From contig JAHJSF010000103.1 in NCBI GenBank assembly GCA_018830405.1, positions 1 to 10,137 on the forward strand: DNA of 10,137 nt, read 5' to 3'. Shown here piece after piece: positions 1 through 6,585 of this stretch; the stretch's first letter is position 1, and every line of letters begins with the position of its first letter. The stretch comes from Nitrospinota bacterium. GTDB lineage: Bacteria; Nitrospinota; Nitrospinia; UBA9942; JAHJSF01. The position numbers and the translations under genes are program-made. The notes beneath the pieces were generated by a model, which saw nothing but the letters and a program-made list of their open reading frames with translations, was not told where the DNA came from and did no database searches.

Positions 1-103
1 GAGCGGGAGAAAAAAGTAGACCGAGGCGCGACGAAGGCGAGGAGTGAGGCGTATTAGGCATACGCCGTAACAACGAACAAGGGGCTATAAATTTATCCCG
101 CTC
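1..103. repeat. Palindromic dispersed-repeat-like element
   Basis: The stretch is bounded by an 8-bp inverted repeat, gagcggga at 1-8 and tcccgctc at 96-103. Inside it is a 7-bp stem, ggcgtat (48-54) and atacgcc (60-66), with a 5-base loop. The repeated cgaggNg / gacgaa wording, with no sensible reading frame, is typical of dispersed palindromic intergenic repeats in environmental Gram-negative genomes. Only one copy lies in the window, so its repetitive nature is inferred. It may extend left of base 1, because the sequence just after 103 (gggagc) can also pair with gctcc-type sequence. Confidence 0.4.
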
Positions 104-184
104 TGGGAGCGAAGCAAGTTTTTTAGGTTCCTAACCAACCGTCATTCCAAGCCGTTAAAAAAATGAGCGGGCCGTCCTTCTTTC

Positions 185-214
185 CTCCTTTTCTTGGACG
201 AGCAAGAAAAGGAG
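185..214. repeat. Perfect 12-bp inverted repeat (hairpin)
   Basis: The arms ctccttttcttg (185-196) and caagaaaaggag (203-214) are perfectly complementary, with a 6-base loop, gacgag. The right arm is followed by an A-rich run (215-221). On the minus strand the hairpin would be followed by purines and on the plus strand by A's, so it lacks the T-run of an intrinsic terminator in either direction. It is more likely a dispersed hairpin repeat or a structured untranslated segment upstream of the small genes at 250 and 399. Confidence 0.45.
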
Positions 215-249
215 AGAAAAAACAATTCTCCCATCCCCCTCTTTCCTAA

Positions 250-402
250 ATGAGGATTATCAAAACAACAACATCATCATTATCAATATTTTGTAATGTT
301 TTCTGTTTCAAAATAGGAATAGCTGTGATAGTTTTCATGTTGAGCTGTGCCTGTTTCTACATATTTTTCAACCTTTCTCAATACAAGATAGGAGCGAGAT
401 GA
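250..402 (+). CDS. Possible 50-residue membrane peptide, unrecognised
   Basis: An open frame begins at ATG 250 and ends at TGA 400-402, overlapping the ATG of the next gene by ATGA, an arrangement typical of translational coupling. The predicted peptide has a short polar N-terminus with a Thr/Ser run. A hydrophobic stretch follows at about residues 24-43 (IGIAVIVFMLSCACFYIFF region), then a basic C-terminus ending in GAR, as in a single-pass small membrane protein. There is no good Shine-Dalgarno sequence before 250, the DNA is AT-rich, and I recognise no family. It could be a chance frame; the ATGA overlap and the hydrophobic segment are the only support. Confidence 0.28.
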   Translation: MRIIKTTTSSLSIFCNVFCFKIGIAVIVFMLSCACFYIFFNLSQYKIGAR

Positions 403-707
403 TTAGGACAAAGTACATTAAAAGCGGCAAGTGGCGTACAGTTGAATCATTTTGGAATGCCAAAGGAACAGCCTTCTTTAGGGAACCGGAAGGGGCAAGA
501 ATAAAGGTTCGTTACGGTGTCGGTTTCTTAGGCTTTGACAGGCAGAAGAAAACTCTCAACGGAAAAGACTATAAAAAGCTTTCTGTTGGCATAGGTTCCA
601 TAGCCTATGCAAGGATGCAAGTTAAGGTTTCTCAAAGCACCAATTTAACATACGATATTTACGGAGGCGGAACTGCGGTTCCTCCCGGGCCAGAGACATC
701 TTTCTAA
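399..707 (+). CDS. Small hypothetical protein (102 aa), probably beta-rich
   Basis: The ATG at 399 follows an aggag Shine-Dalgarno at 390-394 with suitable spacing. The 102-residue product has no signal peptide or membrane segment. Its composition is basic and rich in Gly, Tyr and Lys, with alternating beta-strand-like segments. Examples are RIKVRYGVGFLGFDRQKK near residues 35-52, KKLSVGIGSIAYARMQVKV near 59-77 and LTYDIYGGG near 83-91. The frame uses ordinary codons and reads like a real compact domain, with a disordered Pro/Gly tail. I do not assign a family; similar short proteins are usually annotated hypothetical. It may be coupled to the overlapping upstream frame. Three kinds of repeat start soon after its stop, so it stands alone downstream. 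Confidence 0.6.
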   Translation: MIRTKYIKSGKWRTVESFWNAKGTAFFREPEGARIKVRYGVGFLGFDRQKKTLNGKDYKKLSVGIGSIAYARMQVKVSQSTNLTYDIYGGGTAVPPGPETSF

Positions 708-777
708 ATATTCTGCATAGAGCGACAGGATCAGATCTTGTACTTTTCGTTTTCACCCTCACCTTGCCCCCTCTAGT

Positions 778-932
778 CTCCCCCTGCAAGGAGACTGTGT
801 CGTAACCCTTTTTATCGTCATTCCGCACTTGATGCGGAATCCAGAAAGTCAATAAAATCAAGGGCTATGGATTGCCCGGTCAAGCCGGGCAATGACAAAA
901 CAGACATTGCGATACAGTCTCTCAAGGGAGAG
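778..932. repeat. REPIN-like inverted pair of REP palindromes
   Basis: Two units lie in opposite orientation. The left unit reads a gagactgtgtcg core (791-802), then gtcatt, then a palindrome (820-840, 8-bp arms attccgca/tgcggaat), then cca. The reverse complement of the right unit reads gagactgtatcg, then tgtcatt, then a palindrome (871-893, 9-bp arms attgcccgg/ccgggcaat), then cca. The outer arms (778-802 against 910-932) form an imperfect inverted repeat of about 23-25 bp. The whole could fold as one long hairpin with two side stems. Paired inverted REPs of this kind are known as REPINs or BIMEs and are mobilised by RAYT transposases in other bacteria. No RAYT gene is in the window. Confidence 0.6.
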
Positions 933-1038
933 GAGATTTTTTGTGGTTTCTCAGTCTCTTTGTGTACTTTGTGCACTCCGTGAGAGGAAGAAAAAAATAT
1001 CAGGTTCATCCTGTTATCCTGTCTAAATATTTTGGAGA

Positions 1039-1068
1039 CTGGATTCCCCGATTAAATCGGGGAATGAC
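1039..1068. repeat. Third REP-like palindrome
   Basis: Arms attccccgat (1043-1052) and atcggggaat (1056-1065) enclose a 3-base loop and are flanked by tgg on the left and gaca on the right. The tggatt...aatgaca wording is the same as in the right-hand unit at 869-896, in the same orientation, while the inner palindrome bases differ. That compensated divergence (stem conserved, bases changed) supports a family of structured repeats and argues against chance. Confidence 0.6.
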
Positions 1069-1217
1069 AGGAGGGGGGTGGTTCTCGTACCTTTCGTGTG
1101 GTTCGTGGTTTATCCTAATTTAAAATCTCCCCTCATAACAAAAGCATGTGAACTATTTGAATTTGATATAGTGATGCGTAGCTTCGACACAAATACACTT
1201 TAAACCAGGACATACTT

Positions 1218-1703
1218 ATGACGAATAACGATATCTTACGCCGTATACACTATACCTTCGATTTTGGAGATTCTAAAATGATGGCCATATTCGGTTTGGG
1301 GGGTCAGGAAGTATCGAGGGAGGAGGTCAGCAATTGGCTAAAAAAAGAGGATGATCCTTCGTATCAGGAATGCAGCGATACTCTGCTGGCGATTTTTCTA
1401 AATGGGTTGATTATCGATAGACGAGGCAAAAAGGAAGGGCCTCAGCCTGAGCCGGAGAAACGATTAACCAACAATATCATTTTTATGAAACTGAAAATCG
1501 CTTTAAACCTGCAGGCTGAAGATGTCCTTGAGATTCTGGGCTTAGCTGGTTTTATCCTGAGCAAACATGAATTAAGCGCCTTTTTCCGTAAGCCTGACCA
1601 TAAACACTACCGTGAGTGTAAAGACCAGGTTTTGCGTAATTTCCTAAGAGGGGTGCAGATTAAATATTGTGATGAGATTGATTTAGAGGCAGGCTTCGAA
1701 TAA
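1218..1703 (+). CDS. yehS: YehS-like DUF1456 family protein
   Basis: The 161-residue product matches the DUF1456 family, named from E. coli YehS (about 156 aa), along its full length. It consists of two homologous halves, about residues 3-66 and 84-150. Each starts with NN(D/I)I followed by a helical segment and contains a (W/F)xxKxD/PDHxxYxEC block. Each half then ends with a phenylalanine-leucine-(N/R)G motif (FLNGLI and FLRGVQ). The family is cytoplasmic and of unknown function; the duplicated helical module suggests a protein- or nucleic-acid-binding role, which is inference. The ATG at 1218 has an agga Shine-Dalgarno at 1207-1210. It is transcribed alone, 192 bases ahead of the next gene, with no clear terminator between. 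Confidence 0.88.
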   Translation: MTNNDILRRIHYTFDFGDSKMMAIFGLGGQEVSREEVSNWLKKEDDPSYQECSDTLLAIFLNGLIIDRRGKKEGPQPEPEKRLTNNIIFMKLKIALNLQAEDVLEILGLAGFILSKHELSAFFRKPDHKHYRECKDQVLRNFLRGVQIKYCDEIDLEAGFE

Positions 1704-1895
1704 AAGGAGCAGGACTCAGCCCTTAAATTTATCCCCTAAACATAGAAATGTTTGATACAGTTGAACTTGGAGGTCAGCACAAATAAACATTTTCCTGATA
1801 TGTAGTCATCTATCGTGGAAGAAGTTTCTGTCCATCAACAATGACTGCAGGGCATTGCAAGATTGCCTTCCGGTCTCTTTTAGAGGAGGTTCGCC

Positions 1896-2402
1896 ATGGA
1901 AAACAAAGGTGAGGATAAGGGAAAACTGGAGCAGAAGTACGATCTGCTGGCCAAAAAGTTTAATGAGCTCTACCAGGCCGGGAAGGAACGGGGAGGCGAG
2001 GCAATGTCGGTCGCAATGGAAAAGGCCCGTAAACAGTTGACCTCCCTTGGCGAGTTAAGTGAGGAACAGGGGGAAGTATTTAAGAAGTACCTTGCCCGCG
2101 ATTTAGACCAAACTATGGTTGATGCTCAGCGCTTGGGGAAAGAGGCCAAAGAAAAATTAAACCCGGCCCGATTGGGGGCAGGGGCGCTGTCCTCATTGGC
2201 AACTATACTCGAATTTACCGGCAGTGCGCTAACCACCCTGAGTGATAAAACCAAAAAGTCCCTTGTCTATAAAACGGGAGAGATAACCACCGCCGGCACT
2301 TTGACCTGCCAGGACTGCGGAAACAAGATACATCTCAAGGAAACAGGGCATGTCCCCCCTTGCCACAAATGTAAAGGCACGCTGTTTGATAAGGGCTATT
2401 GA
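1896..2402 (+). CDS. YbeL-type zinc-ribbon protein (DUF1451)
   Basis: A strong Shine-Dalgarno, aggagg (1884-1889), fixes the ATG at 1896. Residues 1-115 are charged and helical, probably coiled coil, with Tyr/Leu heptad-like spacing near the start. Around residues 123-137 the phrase VYKTGEITTAGTLTC precedes a zinc ribbon made of C138-x2-C141 and C156-x2-C159. The helical N-terminus, the 'GE(I/V)...G.L.C..C' lead-in and the C-terminal ribbon are the layout of the DUF1451/zinc-ribbon family that includes E. coli YbeL (about 160 aa). The molecular function is unknown and no signal peptide is present. The broken ZIP transporter frame starts 51 bases downstream. Confidence 0.75.
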   Translation: MENKGEDKGKLEQKYDLLAKKFNELYQAGKERGGEAMSVAMEKARKQLTSLGELSEEQGEVFKKYLARDLDQTMVDAQRLGKEAKEKLNPARLGAGALSSLATILEFTGSALTTLSDKTKKSLVYKTGEITTAGTLTCQDCGNKIHLKETGHVPPCHKCKGTLFDKGY

Positions 2403-2452
2403 TTAGAAGGACAAAATAAATCAGATATTTAAACAGCTAAATTGCGAGACCG

Positions 2453-2587
2453 ATGACTTTTCTTGAAGGGTTTAATCCTGTTACACAGGCGCTGATTGCA
2501 ACCTTATTCACTTGGAGTATGACCGCCCCGGGGGCCTCGGCTGTTTTTTTTACCAAAAAGCCAAGCCCAAGGTTGGTCAGTGCTTGA
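2453..2587 (+). pseudogene. N-terminal remnant of a ZIP-family metal transporter
   Basis: A 44-codon frame from ATG 2453 to TGA 2585-2587 reads FLEGFNPVTQALIATLFTW, then SMTAPGASAVFFTKKPSPR. This closely follows the first transmembrane helix and loop of ZIP (ZupT/GufA-like) zinc transporters. Those typically read FL..LNPV.QALLATLFTWG.TALGAALVFF and continue into a glycine-rich second helix (GFAAGVM-type). Here the frame stops right after the first helix, and none of the three forward frames continues the match before the DUF4870 gene, so over 80% of the gene is gone. The usual TALGA is TAPGA here, and a proline in the helix suggests relaxed selection. It has no clear Shine-Dalgarno. It is most likely a decayed gene; a functional small membrane peptide is less likely. 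Confidence 0.7.
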
Positions 2588-2625
2588 GGTAGCTCTGAAT
2601 TAATATCTTCCCCTTACGTGTATAG

Positions 2626-2631
2626 TATAAT
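2626..2631 (+). promoter_or_regulatory. Candidate -10 box for the DUF4870 gene
   Basis: A perfect TATAAT lies 28 bases before the ATG at 2660, followed by a good ribosome site (ggaggt, 2648-2653). No TTGACA-like -35 box occurs at the usual distance (about 2603-2609 reads atatctt), so this is only a weak sigma-70 candidate. Confidence 0.3.
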
Positions 2632-2659
2632 TCCTTGAATAAAACATGGAGGTACGGAT

Positions 2660-3040
2660 ATGGAGACAGAAGAAAATAAAGAAGCCAAGATGTGGGCCTC
2701 ATTGTGCCACTTGACCGCCCTGTCGGTTTTCAGCGCTATTCCGCTGATAAATGTACTCCTACCGCTAATTATATGGATATTGAAGAAGGATGAATTCCCT
2801 CTGGTAGATGAACAGGGGAAGGAATCATTAATCTTCCAAATATCAATTACTATCTATTTGGCTATTGCCTTTGCTCTATCCCTTGTGTTTATAGGATTAA
2901 TCCTCCTTCCGGTTATATATGTTTTTGATGCAATCTTGGTTATAATCGCCACAATCAAACTAAATCAGGGGGAGACGTATAAATATCCCTATGCCCTTGG
3001 TTTTATCAGAACCCTACTGGATAAAACTCCAACGCCTTAA
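2660..3040 (+). CDS. DUF4870 small integral membrane protein
   Basis: The ATG at 2660 follows ggaggt (2648-2653). The 126-residue product has the DUF4870 (Tic20-like) layout. A short charged N-terminus is followed by MWASLCHLTAL (residues 11-21) and a first hydrophobic hairpin to about residue 41. Next is the hallmark cytoplasmic loop KKDEFPLVDEQGKESLIFQ (42-60), then two further membrane segments (about 61-82 and 84-101) and a C-terminal NQGETYKYP segment. The family is widespread in bacteria; its role is unknown, and relatedness to Tic20 suggests membrane scaffolding, which is inference. No partner gene is adjacent: the ZIP remnant lies just upstream and 179 bases separate it from the next gene. 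Confidence 0.88.
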   Translation: METEENKEAKMWASLCHLTALSVFSAIPLINVLLPLIIWILKKDEFPLVDEQGKESLIFQISITIYLAIAFALSLVFIGLILLPVIYVFDAILVIIATIKLNQGETYKYPYALGFIRTLLDKTPTP

Positions 3041-3219
3041 CCGGTTGCAGGGACAAACTCTCCTCCTAAAAAAATAGATCGGCGAAAAAGTAATTATTGG
3101 GAATATTCGTTTCCAAGTGGTATCATACTGTAACTTTGTGGGCCGATTATTTGACATACTTGTTGTAAAATCGGGAAAGACAGATGAGTATTAATCGTTA
3201 ACAGGCACAAAATAACTAA

Positions 3220-4467
3220 ATGAGCAAATTAGATAATTACTGCCTTAGGCTCGGCAATATAGAATACCGCCCGATTATGATTGGCGGGATGGGGGTTGAT
3301 ATCTCCACCCCGGCAATGGTGGTTGAAGGAGCCAGGCTTGGCGGCATAGCCCATCTCTCAGATGCCCTTATCTGTTCCATATCAGATAGATATTTTGGGA
3401 CCACTCTGGCCAAGGCAAAATTCAATAAATATAAAGACTTTTCCGGTGAGGCCAATAAACTTTTCGCCCAATTTGACCTTACCGAGGTAAAAGATTCTGT
3501 GAAAAGGCTGGTTGAGTACACGATCAATCAAAAATCAAATGTTGGCGGGGTTTTCATTAACATAATGGAAAAGCTGACGATGAACAATCCAAGAGAGACC
3601 CTGAGGGCAAGAATGTGGGGGGCTCTGGATGGAGGAATAGACGGCCTTTCCCTGAGTGCCGGACTACATTTAGGCTCTCTCGACCTGATTGAAGACCATC
3701 CCCGATTTCGTGACGCCAAGATAGGGATTATTGTCTCTTCTGTTCGGGCCCTGAAGCTTTTCCTGAAGAGGGCTGCCCGCTTAAACCGGAATCCAGACTA
3801 TGTTGTGGTGGAAGGACCATTGGCCGGAGGACACCTCGGCTTTGGAATCGATGATTGGGCCTCGTTTGACCTGAAAACAATCTTCCGCGAGGTTGTAGAT
3901 TTCCTTAAAAAAGAGGGATTGAAGATCCCCGTTATCCCGGCCGGTGGAATATTCACCGGCACTGAAGGGGTTGAGTTCATTAAAGAGGGGGCGGCGGCAG
4001 TACAGGTGGCCACAAGATTTACCATTACCAAAGAGAGCGGGCTGCCGGATAAGGTCAAGCAGGAATATTTTAAGGCACATGAAGAGGATATCGAGGTTAA
4101 TATGGTTTCCCCCACCGGATATCCGATGAGAATGTTGAAAAGCAGCCCTTGTATAGGGGCCGGGGGTAAGCCTTGTTGCGAACAATACGGATATGTTTTA
4201 GATAAAGACGGTAATTGTAAATATATTGATTCCTATAAGGCCGAGGTTGCCAGAAATCCTGAAAAGATATCGGTCAAGGATAAGACATGTCTCTGCACAC
4301 AGATGGAGTTCTACAAAACCTGGACCTGCGGCCACATGGCCTACCGCCTGAAGGATACAACCAATCTCTTGGCTGATGGTTCATACCAGCAGCCGACCAC
4401 AGAGGATGTCTTTAACGACTACCTCAACAGCCAAGACAACCAAATAATCCTCCCCAAAACTGAGTAG
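3220..4467 (+). CDS. Nitronate monooxygenase/FabK-like FMN enzyme
   Basis: The 415-residue product belongs to the 2-nitropropane dioxygenase-like TIM-barrel family (COG2070), which includes nitronate monooxygenases and the enoyl-ACP reductase FabK. The N-terminus has the RPIMIGGMGVDISTP strand (17-31). EGPLAGGHLGF (198-208) carries the conserved histidine H205, the catalytic base or flavin contact in the family. PVIPAGGIFTG (237-247) is the FMN phosphate loop, followed by GAAAVQVATRF. Beyond the barrel, a C-terminal part of about 110 residues has seven cysteines (C311, C319, C320, C333, C357, C359, C370), suggesting a metal or Fe-S site or disulfides. The substrate cannot be named: nitronate oxidation or a flavin enoyl reductase role are both possible. 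The thioesterase remnant downstream weakly favours acyl metabolism. The Shine-Dalgarno is poor, so the exact start is moderately certain. Confidence 0.82.
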   Translation: MSKLDNYCLRLGNIEYRPIMIGGMGVDISTPAMVVEGARLGGIAHLSDALICSISDRYFGTTLAKAKFNKYKDFSGEANKLFAQFDLTEVKDSVKRLVEYTINQKSNVGGVFINIMEKLTMNNPRETLRARMWGALDGGIDGLSLSAGLHLGSLDLIEDHPRFRDAKIGIIVSSVRALKLFLKRAARLNRNPDYVVVEGPLAGGHLGFGIDDWASFDLKTIFREVVDFLKKEGLKIPVIPAGGIFTGTEGVEFIKEGAAAVQVATRFTITKESGLPDKVKQEYFKAHEEDIEVNMVSPTGYPMRMLKSSPCIGAGGKPCCEQYGYVLDKDGNCKYIDSYKAEVARNPEKISVKDKTCLCTQMEFYKTWTCGHMAYRLKDTTNLLADGSYQQPTTEDVFNDYLNSQDNQIILPKTE

Positions 4468-4596
4468 GCTATAAACGCTATTTCCTTTCTCTCGAAAGAT
4501 TAGTCTCGACTCTTGGTAAATGCCTCAACAAGCGTTAGGTTTTGAGTAGGTGGCCTTGCTATAACTTTAAAATATTACAAGGATAAATAGGAAAAA

Positions 4597-5083
4597 ATGG
4601 AAAACAGCAGACGTGAAACAACTATGCGCTTTCTGGCCCAGCCTACCGATATAAATTTCGGCGGTAAGGTGCACGGCGGCATGATGATGAAATGGATGGA
4701 TTGACGAGGCTGGCTACGCCTGCGCCACAAGCTGGAGCGGGCACTATTGCGTGACGGCCCATGTGGGAGAGATTAGTTTCTACACCCCCGTAAAGGTGGG
4801 GAGCATGGTAGAGCTTAATGCCAAGGTTATCCATACCGGAAAAACGAGTATGCATATAGCGGTCAGGGTAAGTTCTTGCGACCTCAGGGAATGCCAGATG
4901 ACCGGAGCCATACGTCGCGTCCTTATCTTCGTGGCCCTTGATGATAACGGAAAACCGACAGCGATACCCCCTTGGATCCCCGAAACAAAGGATGACATCG
5001 CCCTTGAAACCTATGCCAAGCACCTCGTCGAGCTTCGCCAAAAGATATACCAGGAATTGGGGGACATTAAGGTAAAATGGTAA
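4597..5083 (+). pseudogene. Frameshifted hotdog acyl-CoA thioesterase
   Basis: From ATG 4597 the frame reads MENSRRETTMRFLAQPTD, then NFGGKVHGGMMMKWMD, and hits TGA at 4702-4704. In the next frame, from base 4700, it continues IDEAGYACATSWSGHYC and on to VTAHVGEISFYTPVKVGSMVEL and the stop at 5083. Joined, these give a single acyl-CoA hydrolase of the BFIT/BACH/YciA hotdog class, with the N.FGG.VHGG...KW.DEAGY active-site segment and the usual length of about 160 residues. The break coincides with a tandem duplication of ATGG at 4692-4699; removing one copy restores the frame exactly. The 110-codon downstream part (from GTG 4751) lacks the catalytic segment and has no ribosome site, so it is unlikely to act alone. 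It may be a true pseudogene or a sequence error. Confidence 0.85.
4692..4699 (+). repeat. Tandem ATGG duplication causing the frameshift
   Basis: The bases atggatgg at 4692-4699 are two direct copies of ATGG, next to three ATG repeats (4681-4689), a slippage-prone context. One copy is surplus to the conserved protein (KW-IDEAGY). The frame then meets TGA followed by C, the same weak stop context used in the prfB +1 frameshift, but no strong Shine-Dalgarno-like stimulator sits just upstream. Confidence 0.75.
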
Positions 5084-5127
5084 TATAAATGGTTACAACC
5101 AAATAACATTTACTACCATAATTAATT

Positions 5128-6585
5128 ATGAAAAAGATACTTATTACCGGGGCGACCGGATATGTTGGGCGAAGGCTAAAAGACACCCTTTTAGATCGGC
5201 CGGATATTTCGATAAGGCTGCTGGTAAGAAATAAGAAAAAGCTGCGCGCCTTTGTATTAGACAAGGTAGAGATTGTCGAGGGGGACACCTATGATAAGGT
5301 TATACTTCGTAAGGCACTTGAGGGGATAGATATAGCCTATTATATGATTCACTCGATGGGTTCAGGGGCCAACTTTGAGGATCTTGACCGGATAAGTGCC
5401 GAAAACTTCCGTGAGGCATGTATCGAGTCCGGGGTTAAACGAGTAATATATCTTGGCGGGCTTGGGGAAAAGGGGACTGCCAGCAAACATCTGTTAAGCC
5501 GTATCGAGACAGGAGAGGTGCTAAGCGCCAGACCGGACAAGCTTCAGGTTATCTGGTTCAGGTGCGGGATTATCATCGGTTCCGGCAGCGCCAGTTTTGA
5601 AATTCTTAGAAATTTAGTTGAAAAACTCCCTATTATGGTAACCCCCAAATGGGTCGACACCCTGAGCCAGCCCATATCTATCCAAGATGCTCTCGATTAT
5701 CTTATAGCCGCCATAGACCTTGAGACCCAAAAGAGTATAATCGTCGATATCGGGGTAGATCACCCGATCAGTTTCCGCGATATGATAAAAGAGACAGCCA
5801 AGGCAATGGGATTCAGACGCGTTATTATCCCCATTCCTGTCTTAACCCCGAGGTTGTCTTCCTATTGGGTAATACTCTTCACCCCTGTCCCTTACCACAT
5901 CGTAGCCCCGCTGATTGAGGGTTTAAAATCAGAGACCTTGGTACTCAGCAATTATGCCCCCCGATATTTTCCTAATATAAAGCCGATAGGAATTAGGGAG
6001 GCGGTCAAGGCAGCCATAGACGAGATGGTCAATGACCAGGTAATAAGCAGATGGTGCGACAGTAGTGCCAGGGAGGTCTGCGATATAACCGGCCATGATA
6101 ATACCGCCACGGCAATTCTAAGGGATAAGAGAAGATTTTTCTTCGATGATATCTCCCCCGAAAACATATTCAAATCATTCACCTCAATAGGCGGAGATTT
6201 CGGGTGGTTTACCTATAACATACTGTGGCGAATAAGAGGCTACATCGACAAAATCATGGGAGGCCCCGGCCTAAACAGGGGGAGACGAAGAAGTAGCGGC
6301 AATCTGAGGGTTGGGGATGCGATAGATTTCTGGAAGGTGGCCGACGTCAGGGAAAATGAACGTCTGCTTCTATTCTCACAGATGAAACAGTTCGGGAAGG
6401 CCTGGCTTGAATTTAACATAGAGGGGGGCACCTTAGTCCAAACGGCCCATTACTACCCGCAAGGTTTTCTGGGGAGAGTCTACTGGTTCTTCCTCACCCC
6501 GTTTCACAGCATGATCTTCGGAAGTCTCGGCAAGAAGATTATAGAACATGCCAGATACCTTGAATCTCAAGAGAATAACAAGTAG
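5128..6585 (+). CDS. YbjT-like NAD(P)-binding protein with DUF2867
   Basis: The 485-residue product has an N-terminal NmrA/atypical SDR Rossmann domain: a nucleotide loop GATGYVG (residues 8-14), RLLVRNKKKL after strand 2, and YYMIHSMGSG (71-80). RCGIIIGSGSASFE is typical of the YbjT group. There is no classical YxxxK catalytic pair, so an enzymatic role is uncertain. About residues 330-480 form the DUF2867 domain (RYFF-like start FFFDDISPE..F, GDFGWFTYNILWRIRGYID, LRVGDAIDFWKV, YWFFLTPFH). Length and order match E. coli YbjT (about 476 aa). The family is thought to bind NAD(P) and associates with the membrane in some annotations; its reaction is not known. No Shine-Dalgarno precedes ATG 5128, 44 bases after the thioesterase remnant. 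Confidence 0.88.
   Translation: MKKILITGATGYVGRRLKDTLLDRPDISIRLLVRNKKKLRAFVLDKVEIVEGDTYDKVILRKALEGIDIAYYMIHSMGSGANFEDLDRISAENFREACIESGVKRVIYLGGLGEKGTASKHLLSRIETGEVLSARPDKLQVIWFRCGIIIGSGSASFEILRNLVEKLPIMVTPKWVDTLSQPISIQDALDYLIAAIDLETQKSIIVDIGVDHPISFRDMIKETAKAMGFRRVIIPIPVLTPRLSSYWVILFTPVPYHIVAPLIEGLKSETLVLSNYAPRYFPNIKPIGIREAVKAAIDEMVNDQVISRWCDSSAREVCDITGHDNTATAILRDKRRFFFDDISPENIFKSFTSIGGDFGWFTYNILWRIRGYIDKIMGGPGLNRGRRRSSGNLRVGDAIDFWKVADVRENERLLLFSQMKQFGKAWLEFNIEGGTLVQTAHYYPQGFLGRVYWFFLTPFHSMIFGSLGKKIIEHARYLESQENNK

Larger units (their letters stand above)
708..1217. other. 510-base intergenic region, mosaic of dispersed repeats
   Basis: No credible gene lies here. The region holds an inverted pair of REP-like palindromes (778-932), a third palindrome (1043-1065), and low-complexity phrases of the type 'tttgtgtactttgtgcactccgtgag' (about 941-987). 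It also contains 'caggttcatcctgttatcctgtct' (about 1001-1024) and 'tttcgtgtggttcgtggttt' (1092-1111). Such phrases recur between genes in many environmental bacterial genomes. Open frames through it, for example 941-1123 plus and 818-1009 minus, encode only the repeats. The last ~90 bases (1124-1217) form the AT-rich leader of the YehS-like gene. Confidence 0.6.

Noticed and set aside
622-1009. Minus-strand open frames 622-861 and 818-1009
   Set aside because: They cover the REPIN-like element and part of the unknown gene on the other strand, and encode only repeat sequence.
941-1123. 60-codon plus-strand open frame (MWFLSLFVYF...)
   Set aside because: It runs through the dispersed low-complexity phrases and the third palindrome. 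This is a known kind of spurious frame with no ribosome site.
2524-2552. GC-rich palindrome followed by eight T's as a terminator
   Set aside because: The inner palindrome gccccgggggc leaves almost no loop. The bases and the T-run are explained by the ZIP codons T-A-P-G-A-S-A-V-F-F.
3151-3156. Perfect TTGACA as a -35 box for the nitronate monooxygenase-like gene
   Set aside because: No acceptable -10 box occurs 16-18 bases downstream (the sequence there is gggaaagac).
3781-4185. Minus-strand open frames inside the nitronate monooxygenase-like gene
   Set aside because: The plus strand has full-length family motifs here; the antisense frames lack recognisable features or ribosome sites.
4643-5041. 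132-codon minus-strand open frame
   Set aside because: It is the antisense shadow of the frameshifted thioesterase, whose two frames have clear family similarity.
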